NCBI RefSeq assembly: GCF_002706795.1 | Contig: NZ_CP017705.1 | Span: 62,001 to 126,000 of the forward strand | Length of the DNA stretch: 64,000 nt | Origin: Brevibacillus laterosporus DSM 25 | Lineage (GTDB): Bacteria > Bacillota > Bacilli > Brevibacillales > Brevibacillaceae | Direction: 5' to 3' | In this document: piece by piece, positions 52,501-61,425 of the stretch | How the letters are laid out: every line of letters starts with the position of its first letter | Position numbering within the stretch: the stretch's first letter is position 1 | Position numbers and translations under genes: made by a program | The notes under the pieces: model-generated | What the model was told of the DNA's origin: nothing | Databases searched by the model: none | Seen by the model: only the letters and a program-made list of their open reading frames with translations

Positions 52501-55500
52501 ATGATTTCCCGTACATCGTACCCAATTATAGGTGTAAGTAATTCAGAGCACGTATCCACGGTAGTGCGGAAACATTCTTCCCCTTGATATAATTCAAGGC
52601 CCATATTGATGTACTGTGAACCTTGTCCAGGAAACATGAATGTAATGGGACGATTAGGTTTGATAATCTGTTTGGTCATCACCTTATCCGTATCTGGAAG
52701 ACCCAGCAACACGGTTGCCTCTTGCACATTTTTAGCCACAATCGCTTTCCGATAGGGAAATGTTTTCCTCCCAACCTGTAACGTATAGGCGACATCCGAG
52801 AGGTTTACTTCAGGCTGAGCAGTTAGATATCTTTGTAAATTTTCTGCCGCTTTTTTCAAGGCGGTTTCTGTTTTAGCTGAAAGCATTAGCAGCTTCCATT
52901 CGCGTTTCTCAGGGGAATTGACAGCCATTGGTGCTTCTTCAAGGATTACATGAGCATTGGTTCCTCCCATGCCAAATGAGCTGACCCCTGCTCGTCGCGG
53001 TTTTTTTCCTCTTGGCCAAGCCATGAGCTGATTATTAACAAAAAATGGACTGCTTGCAAAATCGATCTTTGGATTTACTTCTTGGAAGTGTAGACTCGGG
53101 GGAAGCAGTTCATGTTGAAGAGAAAGCACTGTTTTAATAAATCCAGCTACACCAGCAGCAGCATCGAGATGACCAATGTTGGTTTTTACTGAACCGATTG
53201 CGCAGTATCTTTTTTGATTTGTTTGAAAAGCGAGTCGTAATGCTTCAAATTCGATTGGATCACCCAGTGCAGTTCCGGTCCCGTGTGCCTCAACATAACT
53301 GATGCTCTCCGGTTCAACTCCTGCTTGTCTTTGTGCTTCATGAATGACTTCCGCCTGTCCCATGACTCCCGGAGCTGTAAATCCTACCTTGTCGATCCCA
53401 TCATTATTGACTGCTCCGCCTTTTATGACAGCATGAATGGTGTCACCGTCTAACAATGCATTATGGAGCCTCTTCAACACGACAATCCCGATACCGTTCC
53501 CGCCAATCGTTCCATTGGCATCCTTGTCAAATGCACGGCAGTGACCATCTGGAGAGTGAATCATACCATCCTCGTATAAATATCCCGTTTTGGGTGGATA
53601 GGTAATCCCAACACCACCAGCTATTGCAATCTCACAGTTCCCTTGGATCAGCTCCTGATAAGCCATCTGAATTGCTACCAAAGATGTCGAGCAAGCGGTT
53701 TGCACTGTCACACTTGGGCCTTTCAGGTTAAGCTTGTAGGCCAGACGAGTGCTAAAGAAGTCCTTCTCGTTAAGTAGCATCGCAGAGAACTCTTCCAATG
53801 AGTTTTGGTTTTGGAGTGCTACCTGGTGAAGCCAATGAAAATTAGAGGAGGCGCCTACAAACGTACCAATACGATCAGAACCTTCATCAGTTAAGTAACC
53901 TGCCTGCTCTAATGCTTCCCACGCACACTCATGAAGCAGGCGCAATTGGGGATCCATCCATTCTGCTTCCTTTGGCATATATTCAAATAAAGCAGCATCG
54001 AAACATTCAAAATCATCAAGATATCCCTTTGCCTTTACGTAGTTTGATTTCTTGATCAGTTCTGCGTCATTTCCTGCTTCAAGAAGCTCTTCGTCCGTAA
54101 AAAAACGAATACTTTCAATTCCATTTTTTATATTATCCCAAAATTCATCAACATTCCTTGCTCCTGGGAACCGCCCTGCCATCCCAATGACAGCCACATC
54201 CCGACTAATACTATCGTTCGCTTTCTGTGGAGATTCTTGCTTTGAACGCCGTGAGGGCTTACTTTTGTCCGGTTCTGCTCCTTTTTCTGCTTGAGCCAAA
54301 TATTGAGTGAGCGAAGCTATCGTCGGATATTGAAAGAGTGTCGCTACTGTCAGTTCTTTGTCCAAGACCTTATTGAGTCGGCTGTATATACGAATTAGCT
54401 TCAGTGAATTACCACCTATGTCAAAGAAATTATCATATAAACCAACACTATCGACTTCTAGTACTTCCTTATAAATAGCAGCTATCGTTCGTTCTAATTC
54501 TGTTTGTGGTTTCACATAAGTCGTTTTCTGAGTAGATTGGGTAAGCTCTGGAGCGGGCAATGCTTTGCGATCAAGCTTGCCATTAGTGGTTAGGGGCATT
54601 TCATCCAGGCAAATAAAAGTAGTTGGAACCATGTAATTCGGAAGACGTTTTAATAGAAATTGCTTTGCCTCTGCCACATGTAATTCCTCTTGGCATATGA
54701 CGTAGGCAGCAAGATAATCGTCTTGATTTTTATCTTGTTTTACTACTACAACCGCTTCTTTTATGCCAGGAAAATCAAGGAGTTGATGCTCTATTTCTCC
54801 CAGCTCAATACGGAATCCTCGTACTTTAACCTGAGAGTCGACCCGTCCCAGATATTCGATGTTGCCATCTGGTAGCCATCTGGCAAGGTCACCTGTTAAA
54901 TATAATTTCTGTTCTGGGGCAAAAGGATGATCAATGAATTTCTCACGGGTCAATGCATGGTTGTTAGCATATCCACGAGCGAGACCCACCCCCGCAATGC
55001 ATAGCTGACCTGGAACACCTACTGGCTGTAACATTAGGTTACGATCTAATACAAAGAACGAAATATTATCAATTGGTTTGCCGATAGGCACCTTTTCATA
55101 ATCCATCCATGGTGAGCAATTGAAATATGATACATCTACGCACGCCTCAGTCGGTCCATACAGATTGATTAACTCTGTTTTAAATCGGTCATATAGCTGC
55201 TGATTAAATCGTTTCACCAGATGAACGCCCAGTGCTTCTCCACTCGCAAAGACCCTTTGTAAGCTGTTCAGCTTATCCGTTTTTTCAAAGGCTTCGGCAA
55301 ACTCCAAAAAGACATGTAGCATAGAAGGAACAAAATGCATGGTCGTTACTTTATCACGACAAATCGTCTCTATAATGGATTCAGGATTTCCTTCTTGTCC
55401 AGGTGCGAGGAAAGAAACCGTCGCCCCCTGAATAGACCACCAGAACAGCTCCCAAACAGATACATCAAACATATATGGTGTTTTCTGTAGAATCACATCT

Positions 55501-57443
55501 TTGCCGCTGATCGGGTAAGCCTTTTGCATCCAATTCAACCGATTTACGACTGAGTGGTGCTCGACGCATACCCCTTTTGGTTTTCCAGTAGAGCCGGACG
55601 TATAGATCACATAGGCTAGATTTTTTGGCCCACTACTATGATTCAAGCTGTCTCGATCAGAGTGATATAGTTCGTTGTCATCCAGATTAAGTGTATTGCA
55701 TTCCTTAGAGAATCTATTCATAAATTGCTGTTGCGTGACAACCAGCTTAGTACCACTATCCTCCAGAATGTAGCAGAGACGTTCCATAGGAATGGTAGGA
55801 TCAATGGGCAAATACGCTCCGCCTGCTTTCCAAATAGCCAATAACCCGACAATCATTTCCACAGAACGCTCGGTGCAGATTCCTACAATTGTATCCGCTC
55901 GAACTCCATGTTGGCGAAGAGTGTGCGCTAATTGATTCGTACGTTCATCCAGTTGACGATAAGTGAGACTCGCTTCTCCACAAATGACAGCAATCTTCTC
56001 GGGGGTACGCTTGGCTTGTTCGCTAAATAATTGATAGATCGGTTGTTCGTAAGCATACCAAGCATTGGTTTGATTCCATGCTTTCAGCTCCCCAAGCTCC
56101 TTTTCAGAGAGAAGCTCCAGCTCCCCAAGATATCTTGTTGGATTTTGTATGAGCTGGGTAAGCATTCTTGAATAATGCTGGGCCAGTCGTTCTACTACAT
56201 CCCGGTCAAACAAAGCCTGCTCATAGGTGAAAACCAGATTGGTTTTTTCAAACAATTCCACTGCAACTGTCAAATCATAATTGGTTATCTCGTGAATCGC
56301 GTAGGAAGTAACACGTAGCCCTTTGTTCTCCTGAAACAGTTGTTTGTCTAACGGATAGTTTTCAATAACCATCAGCGTATCGAAAAGCTCTTCTTTTTTA
56401 TCGAGTAAACTCGCCTGTTTTATATTGACCAGTGATGTACTTTCAAATTGGGTCCTATTTTGTATGTCTTGGTTGACTCGTTTGATATACGTAAGTAAGT
56501 CTGTTTCAGTATCCGTTTTCATACGGAGCGGAAGCGTATTAATAAATAGCCCAACGACTTGTTCGAGACCCTCTATATTTCCTGAACGACCTGAAACCGT
56601 GGTACCAAAAATTACATCATCCGTATTGTTGTACCGATTGAGTAGAAGTCCCCATGCCGCGTAGAACAGTGATGCTACCGTGACTTGGTGTTCTCTGCAA
56701 AACGCTTCGATTTGGGATGTCACGAAAGGCTCCAACGTGATCTTGTGCTTAACGATATCTCCTCTCTTGACAGCATTATGTTTTTTAATCGAAAGCGGGG
56801 TCTGAGTATCAAAGCCTTCCAAATACTCTTTCCAAAAAGCATTCTGTTTTCCTTGATCTTGATTCTGCAACCACGCAATGTACTCCTTGTACTTAGGCTT
56901 GCGTGGAAAGAAAGAAGGCTGTTCTATCTCCAAGCTGTGATATGCTTGAAAAAACTCCTGCAAGATAAGGCCGTTACTCCATCCGTCATACAAGATGTGA
57001 TGATTGTTGATTACCATTTGATGATGTTCAGTAGCTAATTTATAAAGCCCAACCCGGAATGGTACCTCCAAAAGAGTGAAGGGTCTACGAAGATCTGCTT
57101 TCTTTTGTAGGTTAATCTGCTTCGTTTGCTCAGCAGAAGGCAAATCAGAAAAATCATAGTAATCAAATACAATCTGATGTTCTTTTAAGATAACTTGAAC
57201 AGGCTGATTAACTTCTCTCCATCGATATAGAGCTCGTAGCATCTCGTTTGCTTGAATGACATCATTCCAAGCTTGTTTAAAAACCGCTAAATCCAGCTTT
57301 CCTGAAATCGTCAGCGACAATTGTTCATGATATTGCTCCAACTCAGGCTCTTTTAAAAAGTGAAATAACATTCCTTCTTGAACGGGAGACAGCCCCATGA
57401 TATCTTCAACGTTATTTCTGTCTATTTTTTCTGAATGTGCCAT
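49569..57443 (-). CDS. Hybrid NRPS-PKS: C-A(Ser)-T-KS-AT(malonyl)-KR-ACP
   Basis: 2624 residues. C domain HHILYDG (~151). A domain (~455-960; FDVSVWELFW ~659) with pocket residues D-V-W-H-F-S-L-V-D-K, a serine code identical to the one recalled for EntF. T IGGNSLK (~1009). KS TACSTSL (~1250) with VEAHGTGT. AT GHSVGEY (~1696) and HAFH (~1796), the malonyl-CoA type. KR GGLGGVG (~2226) with Tyr in AYNVAN (~2393). ACP LGASSLD (~2546), then a charged tail that may dock with the next synthase. It should convert a donor-linked seryl unit into a Ser-malonyl beta-hydroxy chain. The leading C domain implies an upstream acyl or aminoacyl donor not in the window. Confidence 0.93.
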   Translation of the reverse strand: MAHSEKIDRNNVEDIMGLSPVQEGMLFHFLKEPELEQYHEQLSLTISGKLDLAVFKQAWNDVIQANEMLRALYRWREVNQPVQVILKEHQIVFDYYDFSDLPSAEQTKQINLQKKADLRRPFTLLEVPFRVGLYKLATEHHQMVINNHHILYDGWSNGLILQEFFQAYHSLEIEQPSFFPRKPKYKEYIAWLQNQDQGKQNAFWKEYLEGFDTQTPLSIKKHNAVKRGDIVKHKITLEPFVTSQIEAFCREHQVTVASLFYAAWGLLLNRYNNTDDVIFGTTVSGRSGNIEGLEQVVGLFINTLPLRMKTDTETDLLTYIKRVNQDIQNRTQFESTSLVNIKQASLLDKKEELFDTLMVIENYPLDKQLFQENKGLRVTSYAIHEITNYDLTVAVELFEKTNLVFTYEQALFDRDVVERLAQHYSRMLTQLIQNPTRYLGELELLSEKELGELKAWNQTNAWYAYEQPIYQLFSEQAKRTPEKIAVICGEASLTYRQLDERTNQLAHTLRQHGVRADTIVGICTERSVEMIVGLLAIWKAGGAYLPIDPTIPMERLCYILEDSGTKLVVTQQQFMNRFSKECNTLNLDDNELYHSDRDSLNHSSGPKNLAYVIYTSGSTGKPKGVCVEHHSVVNRLNWMQKAYPISGKDVILQKTPYMFDVSVWELFWWSIQGATVSFLAPGQEGNPESIIETICRDKVTTMHFVPSMLHVFLEFAEAFEKTDKLNSLQRVFASGEALGVHLVKRFNQQLYDRFKTELINLYGPTEACVDVSYFNCSPWMDYEKVPIGKPIDNISFFVLDRNLMLQPVGVPGQLCIAGVGLARGYANNHALTREKFIDHPFAPEQKLYLTGDLARWLPDGNIEYLGRVDSQVKVRGFRIELGEIEHQLLDFPGIKEAVVVVKQDKNQDDYLAAYVICQEELHVAEAKQFLLKRLPNYMVPTTFICLDEMPLTTNGKLDRKALPAPELTQSTQKTTYVKPQTELERTIAAIYKEVLEVDSVGLYDNFFDIGGNSLKLIRIYSRLNKVLDKELTVATLFQYPTIASLTQYLAQAEKGAEPDKSKPSRRSKQESPQKANDSISRDVAVIGMAGRFPGARNVDEFWDNIKNGIESIRFFTDEELLEAGNDAELIKKSNYVKAKGYLDDFECFDAALFEYMPKEAEWMDPQLRLLHECAWEALEQAGYLTDEGSDRIGTFVGASSNFHWLHQVALQNQNSLEEFSAMLLNEKDFFSTRLAYKLNLKGPSVTVQTACSTSLVAIQMAYQELIQGNCEIAIAGGVGITYPPKTGYLYEDGMIHSPDGHCRAFDKDANGTIGGNGIGIVVLKRLHNALLDGDTIHAVIKGGAVNNDGIDKVGFTAPGVMGQAEVIHEAQRQAGVEPESISYVEAHGTGTALGDPIEFEALRLAFQTNQKRYCAIGSVKTNIGHLDAAAGVAGFIKTVLSLQHELLPPSLHFQEVNPKIDFASSPFFVNNQLMAWPRGKKPRRAGVSSFGMGGTNAHVILEEAPMAVNSPEKREWKLLMLSAKTETALKKAAENLQRYLTAQPEVNLSDVAYTLQVGRKTFPYRKAIVAKNVQEATVLLGLPDTDKVMTKQIIKPNRPITFMFPGQGSQYINMGLELYQGEECFRTTVDTCSELLTPIIGYDVREIIYPIEHKKEWASEMLLQTEVTQIVLFTIEYALAQTLMEWGIQPQAMIGHSVGEYAAACIAGVFSLKDAVRLVAIRGKLMQAMPTGAMLSVRLPESALLSLLPTDVSLAAVNSSALCVVSGTHEAIEKCKSLLTEKGVEHSQLHTSHAFHSAMMEGILTEFESVVRTIELREPQLPFLSNVTGTWISIEDATDPMYWVKHVRGTVQFAAGVKELLNSEQSAFIEVGPGRVLSTFVLRHTDKRTDHFVTNLLPHPQEQTTEDLFFYRKIAQLWLEGVQIDWHAFYEKEQRRRIPLPSYPFERKRFWSWTQSIPTPSKAQNLLQETASAKKTNIADWFYEPSWERDNLSSAHEDRLAMQSVLIFADDTLLSKCLLEKLQQTNSNIAVVYKGSTYRKVNDRSFVIHPCETSHYDELLREMRELGFTPTKVLHLWSVNEEEHYGLDIKRVEQAIDSGFYSLVSFVQALGRQMITDPLDILVVTNNTQEVTGEEELQPEKATVLGFVKIAPLEYTNLKCRNIDILSTSNPRKQEKIVQQLLVELENISEDKVVAYRNNYRWIQIMKKSSRETLTTTPRLKQYGVYLITGGLGGVGFAIAKDFAKSYQAKLILIGRSEFPSRMAWDDWLNNHPEDNSISQKIREILLLESYGAEVMVARADVSNQIQMAEVIQDANERFGGINGVIHAAGIADYAGLIQNRTRETVETILAPKIHGTLTLDYLLSEQKLDFFVLCSSIGNVSYHRKIGQVAYNVANEFLDAYAFYKMARDGVHTVSINWPDWQEVGMSIESAKYWAKALNTNVETILQDGLHQSEGVEVLKRALHNSSPQVVVSAEDLIKKIAEGSAHFQAVLEQGQFSRERSQRPELSTNYVAPKGEIEGKLANIWQKMFGIERVGIHDNFFDLGASSLDLIQVNRKVKEMLNLDISVVTMYEYPTIASLAAYLSQEMSVDKQEMREQTKSDELNKSKQLMKSTILKMGRSTK

Positions 57444-57482
57444 TTCATAACCTGCCTTTATTAGAGGATAAGTTTCCTAGCT

Positions 57483-59072
57483 TTACAGATCAGGCAAAGA
57501 TTTGCGATCAATCTTGCCGTTAGACGTTAACGGCAGTGAATCAAGCGTCATGTAAATACTAGGAACCATATATTCAGGTAAGCGTTCTTTAACGAATCTT
57601 TTTAAGTCGGATACCGAAAACTCTTTTTTAGGAACAACATAGGCTACAAGATGAACGATCGTTTCTGATCGTTCATTGACTGTTACGATGCACTGGTCAA
57701 TCGCTTCGAAATCGGTTATTGTCGCTTCAATCTCTCCCAATTCGATTCGTAGTCCTCGGATTTTCACCTGATGGTCCAGTCTTCCCAGATATTCAATGTT
57801 TCCGTCGGGTAGAAGACGAGCCAAATCTCCGGTCTTGTACATCTTTTCTCCCGGGATAAAAGGATTTTCAACAAATTTTTTCGCTGTTAAGGTAGGATTA
57901 TTGAGATAGCCGCGAGCTAGCCCCACTCCTCCAATGCATAGCTCCCCTGACTCTCCAGATAGTTGCAATTGATCTTCTTCGATAATATACATGTTTGTGT
58001 TGTGTATCGGTTTTCCTATTGGAATCCTCTTGATTTCCTCACTCGGTGGGCAATCGTAGTAAGTTACATCGATTGTTGCCTCTGTCGGGCCGTACAAGTT
58101 CGTCAATTTGGTCCCAATGGTTTCATGCAAAATTTGATTAAATTTTTTCACGTGGATAGGCGTTAATGCTTCTCCGCTGACAAAAACTTGTTTTAAGCAG
58201 CGCAATCGACGAATTTCTTCTTCTCCTGCATCCTGAAGATAATTGAGAAAAGCGTTCATCATAGACGGTACGAAGTGCATCACCGTAATCTGATTCTTCT
58301 CCGCAGTCTCAACGATCGCTTGTGGGAAACGTTCGAAGTTAGGTAGCAGGAAGCATACTTTTGCGCCGACCATAGACCACCAAAACATTTCCCATACGGA
58401 AACATCGAACCCAAAAGGCGTTTTTTGCATAATCACATCATTCGCATCAAGAGGATAGGCATGCTGCATCCAGTGTAGGCGATTCACTAGAGAATGGTGC
58501 TCAATCATTACGCCTTTTGGTTTTCCCGTCGAACCCGATGTATAAATGACATACACGAGATCATTCGGTTCATTGATGAATGACAAATTATCAGGGTCCC
58601 CTGTGTAATAATTCTCATCATCAAGGAACATGGTGGGAATATCATACGAGTGCATGACTTCTCTTTTGGTCAGCATCAGCCTACAACCGCTGTCCTCCAG
58701 CATATAGCGGATTCGCTTCTCTGGATTGGACGGAGTAATGGGCAAGTATGCGCCACCTGCCTTGATAATGGCTAGGATACCTATAATCATTTCAAGTGAA
58801 CGTTCTAGCATGATTGCCACAATCTGGTCAGGGCCTACACCATAAGAGCGAATATGTCTTGCCAATTGGTTTGCTTTTTTATTCAGCTCTTGATACGTAA
58901 TCGTTTGATCCTTATAAATAGCAGCAATCGCATCTGGTGCAACAGCCACCTGTTCTTCAAATAATTGATAAATCATTTTGTTTTTGGGATATTCTACTTT
59001 TGTGTGATTGTTTTGCATGAACAAAATTTGCTGTCTATCGGCTTCTGAAACAAATAGGTTCGATTTGCTCAT
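57483..59072 (-). CDS. Free-standing serine adenylation enzyme (ZmaJ-like)
   Basis: 529 residues: a complete adenylation domain (core YTSGSTGKPKG, FDVSVWEMFWW, LYGPTEATIDV, end LTSNGKIDRK) with no carrier or condensation part. The pocket residues D-V-W-H-F-S-L-I-D-K match the serine code in 9 of 10 positions. It should charge Ser onto a partner acyl carrier protein; the resulting seryl-ACP is oxidised by the adjacent dehydrogenases to aminomalonyl-ACP, as shown for zwittermicin A. The stop lies 39 bases before the C-A-T-KS gene and the start is 7 bases after the ACAD stop, so it is tightly in the operon. Confidence 0.9.
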   Translation of the reverse strand: MSKSNLFVSEADRQQILFMQNNHTKVEYPKNKMIYQLFEEQVAVAPDAIAAIYKDQTITYQELNKKANQLARHIRSYGVGPDQIVAIMLERSLEMIIGILAIIKAGGAYLPITPSNPEKRIRYMLEDSGCRLMLTKREVMHSYDIPTMFLDDENYYTGDPDNLSFINEPNDLVYVIYTSGSTGKPKGVMIEHHSLVNRLHWMQHAYPLDANDVIMQKTPFGFDVSVWEMFWWSMVGAKVCFLLPNFERFPQAIVETAEKNQITVMHFVPSMMNAFLNYLQDAGEEEIRRLRCLKQVFVSGEALTPIHVKKFNQILHETIGTKLTNLYGPTEATIDVTYYDCPPSEEIKRIPIGKPIHNTNMYIIEEDQLQLSGESGELCIGGVGLARGYLNNPTLTAKKFVENPFIPGEKMYKTGDLARLLPDGNIEYLGRLDHQVKIRGLRIELGEIEATITDFEAIDQCIVTVNERSETIVHLVAYVVPKKEFSVSDLKRFVKERLPEYMVPSIYMTLDSLPLTSNGKIDRKSLPDL

Positions 59073-59079
59073 ATCGACT

Positions 59080-60246
59080 CTACCCTTCTGTTCTCACGCT
59101 AGCCAGCGTTCTTCTCGCTTTTTTGGCAAAGCTTGAACCAAGTATAATTTGATGAATCTGATTACTGCCTTCCACAATTTCCATGGTCTTGGAATCTCGG
59201 TAAAATCTAGAAACTGAAAAGTTCTCGTTGCACCCCATCGCTCCCATAATCTGGACTGCATTAGAAGAGTGTCTAGCTCCAGCACGGGATGCGAAGTATT
59301 TGGCAATCATGATTTTTTCAGTTGCTTCCGGGGAGTGCTCATCCTTAGCCCTGCACGCTGAGATGCAGAGATGAGCTGTTGCTTCATAATCAACGCCCAT
59401 GTCGGCCATAAAATGTGAAATCATTCCGTGATCGATTAAGCGAGCATGAAACGCTTTTCGTTCCATCACATGAGAACCGCATATTTCTAAGCAGCCCCGC
59501 AACAATCCTAACGAAGCAAAAGCAATGCTAATACGACCGAATTCAAGTGCGTAAGGGGCAAGATAAGATAGCGCAAAACCGGGTTTACCGATCATATTTT
59601 CCTTGGGAATCACGCAGTTATCGAATTCTAAGATCGCCAAATGCGACGCTCTAAACCCAAGCATTCCTCGAATCGGTGTGATCGTTAACCCTGGTGTGTC
59701 TTTTTCAACAAGGAAAGCGACAGGTTTGTCCCCTAGCTTCCCAAAGACAAGTAGGACATCTGCAATTGCACCAAAGGTAATCCATTGCTTTTTACCGTTT
59801 AAGAGAAAATACTCTCCCTGCTCCGTATAGCTGGTCTCCATCATTTGCAAATCACTGCCTGCCCCTGGTTCGGTCAATGCAAGTGCCGCGATTTTTCTTC
59901 CCGTAGAAAGATTTGTTAGCCAATGTTTTTTCTGCTCCTCAGTTCCCCATTTCAGCAATGTTTGAGCTACCATTGTGTGTACATTAAACAATCCGCTCAG
60001 AGAGATGCTGAAGCGACCAATAGCTTCGTTCAGCAATCCATACGTAACAAAATCCCATTCCTGACCCTTGTATGTTGCAGGGAGTGCTCCTCCAAGGAAG
60101 CCTGCCTTTGCAGACTTATCGATGATATCCTGTGGAATTCTTTCGTCGAGGTCCCACTGATTTGCGTATGGCTCTACATGTTCTTCGGCGAATGCAAGAA
60201 ATTGATCATAATGAGCTTTTTGTTTTGCAGTCAACAGATTTAGCAT
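59080..60246 (-). CDS. Acyl-CoA dehydrogenase-like enzyme (ZmaI/ZmaE-like)
   Basis: 388 residues, full ACAD length. FAD-binding signature ALTEPGAGSDLQ and WITFGAIAD, and the catalytic Glu region TMEIVEGSNQIHQ, are intact. In extender-unit pathways such enzymes oxidise the aldehyde made from seryl- or glyceryl-ACP to the malonyl-type acid. The gene sits directly between an ACP gene and the Ser adenylation gene, so aminomalonyl-ACP formation is the best guess. Start ATG at 60246, 2 bases after the ACP stop. Confidence 0.87.
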   Translation of the reverse strand: MLNLLTAKQKAHYDQFLAFAEEHVEPYANQWDLDERIPQDIIDKSAKAGFLGGALPATYKGQEWDFVTYGLLNEAIGRFSISLSGLFNVHTMVAQTLLKWGTEEQKKHWLTNLSTGRKIAALALTEPGAGSDLQMMETSYTEQGEYFLLNGKKQWITFGAIADVLLVFGKLGDKPVAFLVEKDTPGLTITPIRGMLGFRASHLAILEFDNCVIPKENMIGKPGFALSYLAPYALEFGRISIAFASLGLLRGCLEICGSHVMERKAFHARLIDHGMISHFMADMGVDYEATAHLCISACRAKDEHSPEATEKIMIAKYFASRAGARHSSNAVQIMGAMGCNENFSVSRFYRDSKTMEIVEGSNQIHQIILGSSFAKKARRTLASVRTEG

Positions 60247-60248
60247 GC

Positions 60249-60497
60249 TTACACCTCGCCCTGTTTGCTCTTCACAAATTTAGAAATAGCGTTAACACAA
60301 CGATAGTTCTCAATATCTAGGTCATCCATTGTGATTTTGATATTGAACGTTTTTTCGAGGAATGTCATGAGCTGAATTGCGAATAAAGAATTGACTAATC
60401 CTTCCTCAAAAATCAGAAAATCATAGTCCAGCTCATCAACGTTTACATGATCCATGATATAATCGCTAATCATTTTTTCGGTCGTCAGCGTAGTCAT
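60249..60497 (-). CDS. Acyl carrier protein (ZmaH/ZmaD-like)
   Basis: 82 residues. The phosphopantetheine Ser is in GLVNSLFAIQL (near residue 37). Helix pattern and length fit an ACP. The core VNSLFA is shared with the second ACP of the cluster (62706-62960) and with carriers of the methoxymalonyl/hydroxymalonyl pathways. Position next to the Ser adenylation enzyme suggests it carries seryl then aminomalonyl. Tightly packed with the dehydrogenase gene downstream. Confidence 0.87.
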   Translation of the reverse strand: MTTLTTEKMISDYIMDHVNVDELDYDFLIFEEGLVNSLFAIQLMTFLEKTFNIKITMDDLDIENYRCVNAISKFVKSKQGEV

Positions 60498-60530
60498 TTA
60501 AGATTCATTCCTCTCTTTTTGTACAATTTA

Positions 60531-61385
60531 CTATTTCGAATAATCGTAAAAACCTTTCCCGTTTTTTCTACCTACCATTCCTGCATCCACCATTTTGCGA
60601 AGAAGGGGAGCCGCCCGGAATTTTGGATCTTGGTAGCTGTCATACAACACTCCCAAAGAATCGAGAACCGTGTCCAAGCCGATCAGGTCTGCTGTTTCAA
60701 GTGGACCCATCGTATGACCGAAGCACTTTTTAAATATCTCGTCTACCTGCTTAGGTGTCGCTACTTGATCCTGTACTACAAATGCTGCCTCATTCATAAA
60801 TAAGTGCGAAATACGATTGGATACAAATCCAGGTAAGTCATTAACGATGATCGCATCTTTATCCAACTGGGAGAGAAACGCTTCTGCTTGATCGATGGTC
60901 TCTTGTGAAGTAAAATGCCCTTTGATTACCTCAATGGAGCGCTTCATAAAAACGGGGTTCATAAAGTGCATACCAATTACCTTGTCCGGGCGTTTTGTCA
61001 CACCGCCAACCTTGGTAATGGAGATGCACGAGGTGTTAACCGCAAAGCATACATTTGGTTTGCAGATACGATCTAATTCCATATAAACAGCATGTTTAAT
61101 CTGCCAGTTCTCTGTTACATTTTCCACAATGAAATCGCACTGACTAACATCCTCTAAAGCAGTCGTAAAGGAAACAAGCTCAATCACTTGCTCTGGCGTC
61201 AATCTCGTTACGTCTTTCTTTACCAGTGGCGCAAAGCGAACCGTATGTAATATCTCCTTTTTTGCTTTCTCCAACGTTTCCTCCGATACATCTACTAGCA
61301 CAGATCGAATTCCGTGAAGAGCAAGATCGACAACCATACCAATCCCCATGGTTCCTGCTCCGATGATTCCTACATTTTGAAACAT
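60531..61385 (-). CDS. 3-hydroxyacyl-CoA dehydrogenase-like enzyme (ZmaG/FkbK-like)
   Basis: 284 residues, the length of 3-hydroxybutyryl-CoA dehydrogenases. The NAD-binding motif GIIGAGTMGIGM starts at residue 7. The catalytic His region is GMHFMNPVFMKRS and the C-terminal domain has FVSNRISHLFMNEAAF. In aminomalonyl- and hydroxymalonyl-ACP biosynthesis this enzyme oxidises the primary alcohol of seryl- or glyceryl-ACP to the aldehyde. With one such gene and two ACP/ACAD pairs it may serve both branches. GGAG lies 8 bases before the ATG. Confidence 0.88.
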   Translation of the reverse strand: MFQNVGIIGAGTMGIGMVVDLALHGIRSVLVDVSEETLEKAKKEILHTVRFAPLVKKDVTRLTPEQVIELVSFTTALEDVSQCDFIVENVTENWQIKHAVYMELDRICKPNVCFAVNTSCISITKVGGVTKRPDKVIGMHFMNPVFMKRSIEVIKGHFTSQETIDQAEAFLSQLDKDAIIVNDLPGFVSNRISHLFMNEAAFVVQDQVATPKQVDEIFKKCFGHTMGPLETADLIGLDTVLDSLGVLYDSYQDPKFRAAPLLRKMVDAGMVGRKNGKGFYDYSK

Positions 61386-61425
61386 GCTATCATTCTCCTT
61401 TTTGTGTAAACAAAGTGATCGTCCG

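Noticed and set aside
56685..57038. 117-codon plus-strand frame inside the Ser NRPS-PKS gene
   Set aside because: Shadow of the condensation domain, no ribosome binding site.
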